From Lysobacter_K sp038248955 (GTDB taxonomy: Bacteria; Pseudomonadota; Gammaproteobacteria; Xanthomonadales; Xanthomonadaceae), in contig JBBRWW010000131.1 of assembly GCA_038248955.1 (NCBI GenBank), positions 1 to 7,845 on the forward strand: DNA of 7,845 nt, written 5' to 3'. Below are positions 1-6,313 of the stretch, piece after piece (within the stretch, counting starts at the first letter, position 1; every line of letters starts with the position of its first letter). The notes below the pieces were generated by a model, which was not told the origin of the DNA, did no database searches, and worked only from the letters and a program-made list of their open reading frames with translations. Both the position numbers and the translations under genes were made by a program.

Positions 1-309
1 GGCCGGGTCGGACACAAGCGCGTCGACGCGGCCGGCCATCGAGGACAGTTGCGACAGGCGACCGAGTTCGCCGCTGCTGTCGACCTGGCGCGCGAACACC
101 AGGCCATCGGCGAGGCGCTGCAGGCGGGCTACGTCGACTCCCTGGCCGATGTAACCGGCGCCGGTGTTCTGGCCCGGGCGCGCGGCGAGGTCGACGCGCT
201 GGCGTCTGTAGCCCGGGGTGGCGGCGTTGGCGACGTTGTGGCCGACGGTACCCAGCGCGCGCTGGAACGCGAGCAGCGCGGAGGTACCGGTGGAGAGGAT
301 TCCGGTCAT
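1..309 (-). CDS. flgK: Flagellar hook-filament junction protein FlgK (N-terminal part only)
   Basis: FlgK (HAP1) is exported through the flagellar type III apparatus and forms the first junction layer between hook and filament. The first 103 codons are present, starting at an ATG at 309; the gene runs off the left edge, so most of the protein is missing. The N-terminus reads MTGILSTGTSALLAFQRAL and is followed by NVANAATPGYRRQRV at about residues 25-39. This is the signature of axial proteins, with the TPGY(S/R)RQ form typical of FlgK. A G-rich segment and a helical stretch follow, as expected for the D0/D1 coiled-coil region. It begins 3 bases after the flgJ stop, with an AGGGA ribosome site lying in the last flgJ codons. 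Identity is secure from motif plus position; nothing can be said of the middle and C-terminal domains. Confidence 0.95.
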   Translation of the reverse strand, partial: MTGILSTGTSALLAFQRALGTVGHNVANAATPGYRRQRVDLAARPGQNTGAGYIGQGVDVARLQRLADGLVFARQVDSSGELGRLSQLSSMAGRVDALVSDPA

Positions 310-312
310 CGC

Positions 313-1392
313 TTATCCCTGGGTGGCCGGCGGCAGGGCCGCCATGGCGGTGACGTTGCTGGCCACGGTGGTCGCGCCGGCGAGTGCCGACAGCGCGCGG
401 TTGAGCGTCGCGCCATTGGCGATCGCGGTGATCTTGGCGGCGTAGCTGGGGTCGGTCGCGTAGCCGGCTTTCTGCAGCGCGCTGGCGAAGCGGTGGGTGT
501 CGTTGCCGGCGCCGCGCGCGCCGGCATAGCGCTCGTTGCCGAGCAGGCGCGCGTAGTCGGCGAAGCTGTCCGATGCCGAGCCATAGGCGCGGAACGCGGC
601 GCGCTCGGTGCGCCGCACGCCGTCGACGAATTCGTGGGTGGCCGCGCTCATCTTGTCGCCGACCCATTTGCCGCCGGCCTTGATCCCGAACAGGTTGTGC
701 GAGGTCACCCCGGCGCGGCCGACCAGGCGGCGGCCCCAGCCGGTTTCCAGCGCCGCCTGCGCGACCAGCGCCTTGGCCGGCACGCCCAGCTCGGCTGCGG
801 TCTTCTGCGCCTGCGGCCAGATCGACTTCACGAATGCTTCCGGGCTGCTGCAGTCCAGCGGTACGTTGTCCGGGCAGGCGGCCGCGGCGATGGCGGCATC
901 GCCGGGGGCGGCGGTCACCGACATCGTCGGCATGTCGAAGGCCGGCATCGACACGCCGGCGCTGGACGGCGCCAGCGACAGGCCGCCGGACAGCGCCCCC
1001 GCCGACGCGCCCAGCGGCATCGCGCGGACCGGCAAGGCCAGCGGCATCGGCGCGCCGGGAGACGACGCGCCCGGCGTGAGCAGCGGGAACGACGTGGGCG
1101 AGGCTGGTGCGGGCGACGGGGTGCCGGTGCCGCGCTCCAGCTGGCGCATGATCGCCGGCGCCAGGCCCATGCCGTGGCCCTTGCTCATTTCCTTGGCGAG
1201 CTGCTGGTCGTACATGTCGCGATACGTGGTGTTGTCGCCCATCAGCGGGTCGCCCATCGACGCGCTGCGCATCGACTTGATCAGCATCTGCGCGAACTGC
1301 GTTTCCAGCTCGCGCGCGGCCTTTTCGATCCGGGCGTGCGGCGTGGCCGACGACGGGTTCAGGGCAAGCGGCGTGGTGGTGGGCAGGAGCAT
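313..1392 (-). CDS. flgJ: Flagellar rod assembly protein / peptidoglycan hydrolase FlgJ
   Basis: FlgJ acts in the periplasm as the rod cap/scaffold and opens the peptidoglycan layer for the growing rod. The 359-residue product has two domains. Residues about 20-88 are the rod-binding domain (AARELETQFAQMLIKSMR at 25-42, then a GMGLAPAIMRQLE segment). Residues about 183-335 are a GH73 glucosaminidase domain with AALETGWG (putative catalytic Glu216), NLFGIKAGGKW, THEFVDG (Glu254, matching the second important acidic position of Salmonella FlgJ) and YATDPSYAAKI. Between them, residues about 89-182 are a linker rich in Ala, Pro, Ser and Gly that ends with Cys173 and Cys181, the only cysteines. 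Salmonella FlgJ is about 316 residues, so this one is longer, mainly through the linker. The ATG at 1392 has a GGAAG site 6 bases upstream. The gap to flgI is 22 bases and to flgK 3 bases. Confidence 0.96.
   Translation of the reverse strand: MLLPTTTPLALNPSSATPHARIEKAARELETQFAQMLIKSMRSASMGDPLMGDNTTYRDMYDQQLAKEMSKGHGMGLAPAIMRQLERGTGTPSPAPASPTSFPLLTPGASSPGAPMPLALPVRAMPLGASAGALSGGLSLAPSSAGVSMPAFDMPTMSVTAAPGDAAIAAAACPDNVPLDCSSPEAFVKSIWPQAQKTAAELGVPAKALVAQAALETGWGRRLVGRAGVTSHNLFGIKAGGKWVGDKMSAATHEFVDGVRRTERAAFRAYGSASDSFADYARLLGNERYAGARGAGNDTHRFASALQKAGYATDPSYAAKITAIANGATLNRALSALAGATTVASNVTAMAALPPATQG
316..320 (-). promoter_or_regulatory. flgK ribosome binding site inside the end of flgJ
   Basis: AGGGA on the minus strand lies in the last two sense codons of flgJ, 6 bases from the flgK ATG. 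The flgJ stop TAA falls in the spacer between them, so ribosomes terminating on flgJ sit on the flgK initiation site. This supports both the flgK start and translational coupling. Confidence 0.7.
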
Positions 1393-1414
1393 GGCGGGCT
1401 TCCGAGCGGCGGGC

Positions 1415-2530
1415 TCAGATCACCTCGAGTTCGGCGCGCAGCGCGCCGGCGCGCTTGAGCGCTTCAAGAATAGCGACGATATCGCCGGGCGCCGCGCCCA
1501 CCGCGTTGACCGCGCGCACGATCGATTCCAGCGACGTGCCACCCTTGAACAGGAACATGCGGCCGCCGTCCTGCTGCAGCTGCACGCTCGACTGCGGCGT
1601 GACCACGGTCTCGCCGCGGCCGAACGGCTCGGGCTGGCTGACCTGCGCGGATTCGACGATCGAGACCGTCAGCGAACCGTGCGACACCGCCGCCGGCAGC
1701 ACGGTGACATTGCCACCCATGACCACGGTGCCGGTGCGGGCGTTGACGATCACCTTGGCCGCGGCCGAGCCGGGATTGATGTCCAGGGTTTCCAGCTGCG
1801 ACAGGAACGCGATGCGGTCCCCATTCGGCGGCGACACCTCGATCGTGACGCCGTCCAGCGCGCGCGCGTGGCCCGGGCCGAACGCGCCGTCGATCGCGCT
1901 GACGATGCGCGCGGCGGTGGTGAAGTCGGACTCGTGCAGGTTCAGGGTGACGGTGCCGGTGCCGGTCTGCGAGGTCGCGGCGACCGCGCGTTCGACGATG
2001 GCGCCGTTGGGGATGCTGCCGCCGTTGGGGGCGTTGACCGAGATCTTCGAACCGTCGCGGCCGGCGGCGCCGAAGCCGCTGACCACCAGCGTGCCCTGGG
2101 CGATCGCGTAGATCTGGCCGTCGGCGCCCCGCAACGGCGCCATCAGCAGGCTGCCGCCGCGCAGCGAGCCGGCATTGCCGATCGACGACACGGTGATGTC
2201 GATCGTCTGGCCGGGCTTGGCGAACGCCGGCAGTTCGGCCTGGATCGCGACCGCGGCGACGTTCTTGAGCTGCGGGTTGACGCCCGGCGGAATGGTGACG
2301 CCGAGCTGGTCGAGCATGGTTTTCAGGCTCTGCACCGTGAAGGGCGTCTGGCTGGTGCGATCGCCGCTGCCGTCCAGGCCGACGATCAGGCCATAGCCGA
2401 CCAGCGGGTTGCCGCGCATGCCGGCGACCTGGGCGAGGTCCTTGATGCGCTCGGCGTGGGCCGGCGCGGGGGCCAGCGCGAGCAGGCAGGCGACGAGTAG
2501 GGAAACGCTGATGGCGATGGACGGACGCAT
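1415..2530 (-). CDS. flgI: Flagellar P-ring protein FlgI
   Basis: FlgI is secreted by Sec to the periplasm and polymerises around the rod as the P ring in the peptidoglycan layer, forming a bushing with the FlgH L ring. The 371-residue product has a clear signal peptide: MRPS, then a hydrophobic stretch at about 5-21, then APAPAHA with predicted cleavage after Ala26 before ERIKDLAQVAG. The mature start and motifs (GNPLVGYGLIVGLDGSGD, LKNVAAVAIQAELP, APLRGADGQIYAIAQG, ALKRAGALRAELEVI at the C-terminus) match the family, and the mature length (345) is normal. I chose the ATG at 2530 over the in-frame GTG at 2536 because GAGGA lies 8 bases before the ATG but only 2 before the GTG. The mature protein has no cysteine; the single Cys15 is in the signal peptide. 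The gap after flgH is 11 bases. Confidence 0.97.
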   Translation of the reverse strand: MRPSIAISVSLLVACLLALAPAPAHAERIKDLAQVAGMRGNPLVGYGLIVGLDGSGDRTSQTPFTVQSLKTMLDQLGVTIPPGVNPQLKNVAAVAIQAELPAFAKPGQTIDITVSSIGNAGSLRGGSLLMAPLRGADGQIYAIAQGTLVVSGFGAAGRDGSKISVNAPNGGSIPNGAIVERAVAATSQTGTGTVTLNLHESDFTTAARIVSAIDGAFGPGHARALDGVTIEVSPPNGDRIAFLSQLETLDINPGSAAAKVIVNARTGTVVMGGNVTVLPAAVSHGSLTVSIVESAQVSQPEPFGRGETVVTPQSSVQLQQDGGRMFLFKGGTSLESIVRAVNAVGAAPGDIVAILEALKRAGALRAELEVI

Positions 2531-2538
2531 GGGCACGG

Positions 2539-2543
2539 TCCTC
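2539..2543 (-). promoter_or_regulatory. flgI ribosome binding site overlapping the flgH stop
   Basis: The minus-strand TGAGGA at 2544-2539 contains both the flgH stop (TGA, 2544-2542) and the Shine-Dalgarno core GAGGA (2543-2539). It sits 8 bases from the flgI ATG at 2530. This spacing decides the flgI start against the upstream GTG at 2536 and implies that flgI initiation is coupled to flgH termination. Confidence 0.75.
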
Positions 2544-3309
2544 AGTAGGGGAAGGCGGCGGAGTTGAAGAACCGGCCCAGCCAGCCCATCGCGTTGGAAC
2601 GTGCCAGCGTGCCGCGACCGCCATAGACGATCTGCGCCTCGCCGATCCGGTCGGAGTTGATGCGGTTGTCAGGACCGATATCGGCGGTGCGGACGATCCC
2701 TTGAACCTGCACCAGCTCGTCACCCTGGTTCAGGCGCACGCGCTTCTCGCCGGCGACGCGCAGGTTGCCGTTGCCGAGCTGCTCGATGACGGTGACGGTG
2801 ATGTTGCCGTCGAGCTGGTTGCTCTGGGCGCTGTCGCCGGCGCCGCCGAACTTGCGCTTGCCCTCGATCTCGGCCTCGAGGATGGATTTGCCGTTGTAGG
2901 TGACCGACTGGCCGAAGAGGCTCGGCGCGCCCATCCCCACGCCCGCGTTCTTGGTCACCGCGGTCTTGGCGTTGGTCTTGGCGGTGGTGTTTTCCACCAG
3001 CACGATCGTCAGCAGGTCGCCGACCTCGCGGGCCTTCATGTCCTGGAACAACCGCAGGCCGCGGTTGCCACCGGCTCCGCCGCCCGCGCTGGCGAAGATC
3101 GAGCCTCCGCTGTTGCTGGCGCTGGGCGCGGGATTGCCGGCGACGGCCGCGACCGGCTGGGCGGCGGCGATCTGCGCCGCGACGGCCGGCGGCGCGACCG
3201 CCACCGGCGCGAACGGGCGTACGTCGCCGACGATGCTGGCGCAGCCCGGCAGCGCGAGGAGGGCGAGGCAGTTGGCGAGCAGCGGCAGGCGGGTCACGTC
3301 GAGGCTCAC
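2542..3309 (-). CDS. flgH: Flagellar L-ring lipoprotein FlgH
   Basis: FlgH forms the L ring in the outer membrane around the distal rod. The 255-residue product has a lipoprotein signal: a hydrophobic stretch LPLLANCLALLAL, then PGC, giving a lipidated Cys23. An Ala/Pro/Val-rich linker follows to about residue 66. The conserved core starts at GGSIFASAGG and continues with LFQDMKAREVGDLLTIVLVE (88-107), the E-A-E-I-E-G-K-R-KFGG segment (145-156), GNLRVAGEKRVRLNQGDE (181-198), and VRTADIGPDNRINSDRI. It ends with the family-typical GWLGRFFNSAAFPY. The start is uncertain. GTG at 3309 overlaps the flgG stop as GTGA but has no good ribosome site and gives an Asp in the n-region. GTG at 3297 (codon 5) would give a cleaner signal peptide, MTRLPLL, but also has only a weak site. 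Translation is probably coupled to flgG either way. Confidence 0.96.
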   Translation of the reverse strand: MSLDVTRLPLLANCLALLALPGCASIVGDVRPFAPVAVAPPAVAAQIAAAQPVAAVAGNPAPSASNSGGSIFASAGGGAGGNRGLRLFQDMKAREVGDLLTIVLVENTTAKTNAKTAVTKNAGVGMGAPSLFGQSVTYNGKSILEAEIEGKRKFGGAGDSAQSNQLDGNITVTVIEQLGNGNLRVAGEKRVRLNQGDELVQVQGIVRTADIGPDNRINSDRIGEAQIVYGGRGTLARSNAMGWLGRFFNSAAFPY

Positions 3310-4091
3310 AGGTTGTTGTTGAGGAAGGCGAGCATCGAGTCGGTGGTCGAGATCGCCTTGGCGTTGGTCTCGTACGCACGCTGGGTCTCGATCATCGACA
3401 CCAGTTCCTCGACGACGTTGACGTTGGAACCCTCCAGCGAGCCCTGCACCAGCCGCCCGGCGCCGGACTGGCCGGGCGTGCCGCTCTGCGCCGGGCCGCT
3501 GGCGCCGGTCTCGGCGAACAGGTTCTCGCCCTTGGCCTGCAGGCCGGCCGGGTTGACGAAGTCGGCCAGCGTCAAGGAACCGACTTGCACGCCCTCGGCC
3601 TGGCCGGCGACCTGCACGGTAACGGTCCCGTCGCTGGCGATGGTCACGCTCTGCGCGCCCTCGGGCAGCTGCAGCCCCGGTTGCACCGGATAGCCGGCGT
3701 TGGTAACCAGCTCGCCCTGCGAGTTGACCTGGAAGCTGCCATCGCGGGTGTAGGCGGTGCTGCCGTCGGGCATCAGCACCTCGAAGAAGCCGCGGCCGTT
3801 GATCGCCACGTCCAGCGCGTTGCCGGTCTGGCTGAGGTTGCCCTGCGAGAACTGCTTGGCGGTGGAGGCCACGCGCACGCCGGTGCCGGTCGACAGGCCG
3901 CTGGGCAGCTGGGTCTGCTCCGAGGACGCGCCGCCGGGCTGGCGGACGGTCTGGTACAGCAGGTCCTCGAAGCTGGCGCGGTCACGCTTGAAGCCGGTGG
4001 TATTGGTGTTGGCGAGGTTGTTGGAAATCACCGCCATGCGCGTCTGCTGCGCGTCGAGGCCGGTCTTGGCAATCCACAGAGCCTGGGTCAT
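3306..4091 (-). CDS. flgG: Flagellar distal rod protein FlgG
   Basis: FlgG builds the distal rod that passes through the P and L rings. The 261-residue product (family length about 260) has the axial-protein N-terminus MTQALWIAKTGLDAQQTRMA with ISNNLANTNTTGFKRDR at 22-38. It also has the FlgG-specific segment YQTVRQPGGASSEQTQLPSG at 46-65, which distinguishes rod FlgG from hook FlgE, then YTRDGSFQVNSQGELV in the middle domain. The C-terminal signature is EELVSMIETQRAYETNAKAI at 228-247, ending LNNNL. The ATG at 4091 has a GAAGAG ribosome site at spacing 8. The stop TGA (3308-3306) overlaps the flgH GTG start; the gap from flgF is 70 bases. Confidence 0.97.
   Translation of the reverse strand: MTQALWIAKTGLDAQQTRMAVISNNLANTNTTGFKRDRASFEDLLYQTVRQPGGASSEQTQLPSGLSTGTGVRVASTAKQFSQGNLSQTGNALDVAINGRGFFEVLMPDGSTAYTRDGSFQVNSQGELVTNAGYPVQPGLQLPEGAQSVTIASDGTVTVQVAGQAEGVQVGSLTLADFVNPAGLQAKGENLFAETGASGPAQSGTPGQSGAGRLVQGSLEGSNVNVVEELVSMIETQRAYETNAKAISTTDSMLAFLNNNL
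3986..4025 (-). repeat. 40-base copy in flgG of a segment shared with flgE
   Basis: This segment encodes the SNNLANTNTTGFK region of FlgG and matches 6136-6175 in flgE at 37 of 40 positions by direct comparison. It is a paralogous coding repeat within the axial-protein family, not a mobile repeat. The near identity at DNA level is probably due to amino-acid conservation plus strong codon bias. Confidence 0.7.
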
Positions 4092-4161
4092 GGCGGGTTC
4101 TCTTCAGTCTGGTGTAGCGGGATGTCGAGCGGGTGGGCGTGGGGCGCGACGCGGTGGGTGA

Positions 4162-4908
4162 TCAGCGCGACGACAACAGGGTGTTGGCGCTGCGGGCGGT
4201 CTCGTCACCGCTGTGCAAGACCCGTACCTGCATCTCGAACTGGCGTGCCAGTTGGATCATCGACACCAGCATCGCGGTGCTGTCGACGTTGCTGCCTTCC
4301 TGCACGCCGGAGGTCAGGACGTTGCCGGCGGCGGACGCGGGCGCCGCGGCGCCGGGGGCGGCGTGCATCAGGCCGTCCTCGCCGCGGACCAGGTCCTGGG
4401 TACGGGCCTGCACCACCTGCAGGCGGCCGACGCTGGCGACGGTCGACGCCGGCTGGCCCTGCGGCACCACGGAGATGGTGCCGTCGCCGCCGATGTGGAT
4501 CGACTCCGCCGGCGGGATCGACATCGGCGCGCCGCCCTGGTCGAGCACCGGGCGGCCACTGGCGGTGGTGAGCAGGCCGTTGAGGCTGAGCTTGAGGTCG
4601 CCGGCGCGGGTGTAGGCGACGCCGCCGGCGCTGTCCTGCACCGCCAGCCAATGGTCGCCCTGCAAGGCGACATCGAGCGGGTTGCCGGTGGTCATGATCG
4701 ATCCACCAGCACTGCTCACGCCCAGGGTCTGGGCCACCACGCCGACCCGCGACGCCAGGCCGGGGCCTTTCACCGGCGCGGCGATGGTGCCGCTCAACGT
4801 CGCCTGGAAGCCGACGGTGTCGGCGTTGGCGAGGTTGTGGGCCACCGAGCCCTGCGCGCGCAGCGTGGCGCTGGCGCCGGTCATCGCGATGTAGAGGGAC
4901 TTGTCCAT
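4162..4908 (-). CDS. flgF: Flagellar proximal rod protein FlgF
   Basis: FlgF is one of the proximal rod subunits, exported through the flagellar export gate and placed between FlgC and FlgG. The 248-residue product (E. coli FlgF is about 250) begins MDKSLYIAMTGASATLRAQG. It carries VAHNLANADTVGFQ at 22-35, the FlgF variant of the axial motif, with VGF(Q/R) in place of the TTGFK seen in FlgE and FlgG. GNPLDVALQGDHWLAV (75-90) and YTRAGDLKLSLNGLL (99-113) form the central domain. The C-terminal helix is AMLVSMIQLARQFEMQVRVL (212-231), followed by a short Ser/Arg end. The ATG at 4908 has a GAGG site 9 bases upstream. The gap to flgE is 106 bases, the longest in the window, and holds the hairpins described separately. 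Confidence 0.96.
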   Translation of the reverse strand: MDKSLYIAMTGASATLRAQGSVAHNLANADTVGFQATLSGTIAAPVKGPGLASRVGVVAQTLGVSSAGGSIMTTGNPLDVALQGDHWLAVQDSAGGVAYTRAGDLKLSLNGLLTTASGRPVLDQGGAPMSIPPAESIHIGGDGTISVVPQGQPASTVASVGRLQVVQARTQDLVRGEDGLMHAAPGAAAPASAAGNVLTSGVQEGSNVDSTAMLVSMIQLARQFEMQVRVLHSGDETARSANTLLSSR

Positions 4909-4936
4909 GGGGTGCTGCCTCGTTCCGGGGTAAGCG

Positions 4937-4957
4937 GGCGGCGCGGGTCGCGCCGCC
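4937..4957 (-). other. GC-only hairpin A in the flgE-flgF gap
   Basis: This is a perfect 9-bp inverted repeat: positions 4937-4945 pair with 4949-4957 around a 3-base loop (4946-4948), and all stem pairs are G-C. In the minus-strand transcript it lies after flgE and ends 28 bases before the flgF start, with the flgF ribosome site (4918-4921) beyond it. No U-run follows, so it is not a canonical intrinsic terminator. It may protect the 3' end of the flgE message or tune flgF. Confidence 0.6.
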
Positions 4958-5000
4958 GGTGGGCACCGCGGCGTGCGCGGGACCCACCGGTGGTCGCGAC
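4947..5000 (-). other. Long imperfect hairpin B overlapping hairpin A
   Basis: Three nested stems are seen directly: 4947-4952 with 4995-5000 (6 bp), 4956-4963 with 4983-4990 (8 bp), and 4966-4970 with 4976-4980 (5 bp), separated by small internal loops. The structure begins 15 bases after the flgE stop codon in the transcript. Its outer 3' arm uses bases that hairpin A also needs (4949-4957), so the full form of B and A cannot coexist. No function is proven. Confidence 0.5.
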
Positions 5001-5014
5001 GCCGCGGCCCGGTC

Positions 5015-6235
5015 TCAGCGGATGTTGATGATGGTCTGGGTGACCTGGTCCTGGGTCGAGATCATCTGCGCGTTGGCCTGGAAGTTGCGCTGCGCGGTGA
5101 TCATGTTCACCAGCTGTTCGGTCAGGTCGACGTTGGAGGCCTCCAGCGCGCCGCCCTGGACCAGCCCGAATTCCGACGAGCCAGCCGCGCCGCGGCGCGC
5201 CTGGCCGGATTCGGAGGTCTCGGCCCAGCCGTTGTTGCCCAGCGGCTGCATGCCCTGCGGGTTGGCGAACGTGGTCAGCGCGACCTGGCCCAGCGCGGTC
5301 GACACGCCGTTGGTGTAACGGGCGTTGACGATGCCTTCGCTGGTGACCTCGATCCCGGTCAGGCGGCCGGTGGCATACCCGTCCTGGACCAGCGCGGAGA
5401 CGCCGAACGCGCTGCCGTACTGGGTGGAATTGCCCACGTCCAGCTCGATTGCCATCGGCGCGGCGCCGGTCGCCGGGGTGTAGGCCGGCAGCGTGAGCTT
5501 GCCGGTCGCCGGCACGACGAGCGCACCAGCGGAGGAGTACTGCAGCGTCTGCGCGCCGCCGACATCGGTGCCATCGACCTGGGTCTGCACCTGCCATTCG
5601 TTCGGGTTGGCGGTCTTGGTGAAGTACATCGACTGGGTGTGCGAGGCGCCGAGCGAGTCGTACACGGTCAGCGACGTGGTGTGGTTGTAGGTGTCCGGGT
5701 CGTTGGCGTCGAACGGGGTGATCGTCGGCGCGCTGGCGTTGCCGGGCAGGTTGGTGCCGACCTTGACCGCGGACGTCGGGCGCGGCGGCGAATCGCCGGT
5801 GGCCAGTTGCAGGTCGCCCATGCGGCCGGTGTCGAAGCCGTTGCCGCCGGCGTTGGGCTGGAACACCTGCAGGCGCTGGCCCGCGGGGTTGACCACGAAG
5901 CCGTCACGGTCGGCGCCGAAGTTGCCGGCGCGCGAATAGACCATCGCGCCGTTGCCCGACAACGTGAAGAAACCCTGGCCCGACAACGCCATGTCCAGCG
6001 ACTTGCCGGTGAAGTCGACGTTGCCCTGGTTGAACTGCTGTGCGACCTTCTCCAGCCGCACGCCCGCGCCGATCGCGGTGCTCGACAGGCCGTAGGCCGA
6101 CACCGCGAACACATCGGCGAACTCCGCGCGCGACTGCTTGAAGCCGGTGGTGTTGGCGTTGGCGATGTTGTTGGAGGTGACATTGAGGTCGGCCGAGGCC
6201 GCGTTCATGCCGCTGAGCGAGATACGGAAGGTCAT
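5015..6235 (-). CDS. flgE: Flagellar hook protein FlgE
   Basis: FlgE is the hook subunit, polymerised outside the cell under the FlgD cap to form the universal joint between rod and filament. The 406-residue product (E. coli FlgE is about 402) begins MTFRISLSGMNAASADLNV. It has TSNNIANANTTGFKQSRAEF at 20-39, an FNQGNVDFTGKSLDMALSG segment (68-86), then the variable outer hook domain at about 150-320. The C-terminal part has EASNVDLTEQLVNMI (365-379) and AQRNFQANAQMISTQDQV (381-398), the D0 helix typical of FlgE. The ATG at 6235 is preceded by AGGA at 6246-6243, 7 bases away. It follows flgD, the hook-cap gene, by 78 bases, the usual pairing. No cysteine is present. Confidence 0.97.
   Translation of the reverse strand: MTFRISLSGMNAASADLNVTSNNIANANTTGFKQSRAEFADVFAVSAYGLSSTAIGAGVRLEKVAQQFNQGNVDFTGKSLDMALSGQGFFTLSGNGAMVYSRAGNFGADRDGFVVNPAGQRLQVFQPNAGGNGFDTGRMGDLQLATGDSPPRPTSAVKVGTNLPGNASAPTITPFDANDPDTYNHTTSLTVYDSLGASHTQSMYFTKTANPNEWQVQTQVDGTDVGGAQTLQYSSAGALVVPATGKLTLPAYTPATGAAPMAIELDVGNSTQYGSAFGVSALVQDGYATGRLTGIEVTSEGIVNARYTNGVSTALGQVALTTFANPQGMQPLGNNGWAETSESGQARRGAAGSSEFGLVQGGALEASNVDLTEQLVNMITAQRNFQANAQMISTQDQVTQTIINIR
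6136..6175 (-). repeat. 40-base copy in flgE of a segment shared with flgG
   Basis: This is the partner of the segment at 3986-4025, differing at 3 of 40 positions. It encodes the SNNIANANTTGFK region of FlgE. The two copies are in direct orientation about 2.15 kb apart, so recombination between them could in principle delete the intervening DNA including all of flgF, but the match is short. Confidence 0.7.
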
Positions 6236-6313
6236 GGGGATGTCCTGGATGGAGAGGGCTGGGATCGACGCGGGTGGTGGTCGGCGTGTTCGAAGGGCGT
6301 AAGTGGCCCGCGA

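Noticed and set aside
2531..2536. GTG at 2536 as the start of flgI (two extra residues)
   Set aside because: The GAGGA ribosome site is only 2 bases from this GTG but 8 from the ATG at 2530.
4937..4957. Intrinsic terminator after flgE
   Set aside because: The stem is strong, but no U-run follows in the transcript; the next bases are CGCUUACCCC.
6236..6313. Internal promoter in the 78-base flgD-flgE gap
   Set aside because: I looked for sigma-54 (GG-N10-GC with flanking consensus), sigma-28 and sigma-70 elements on the minus strand and saw no convincing match; only the flgE ribosome site is clear.
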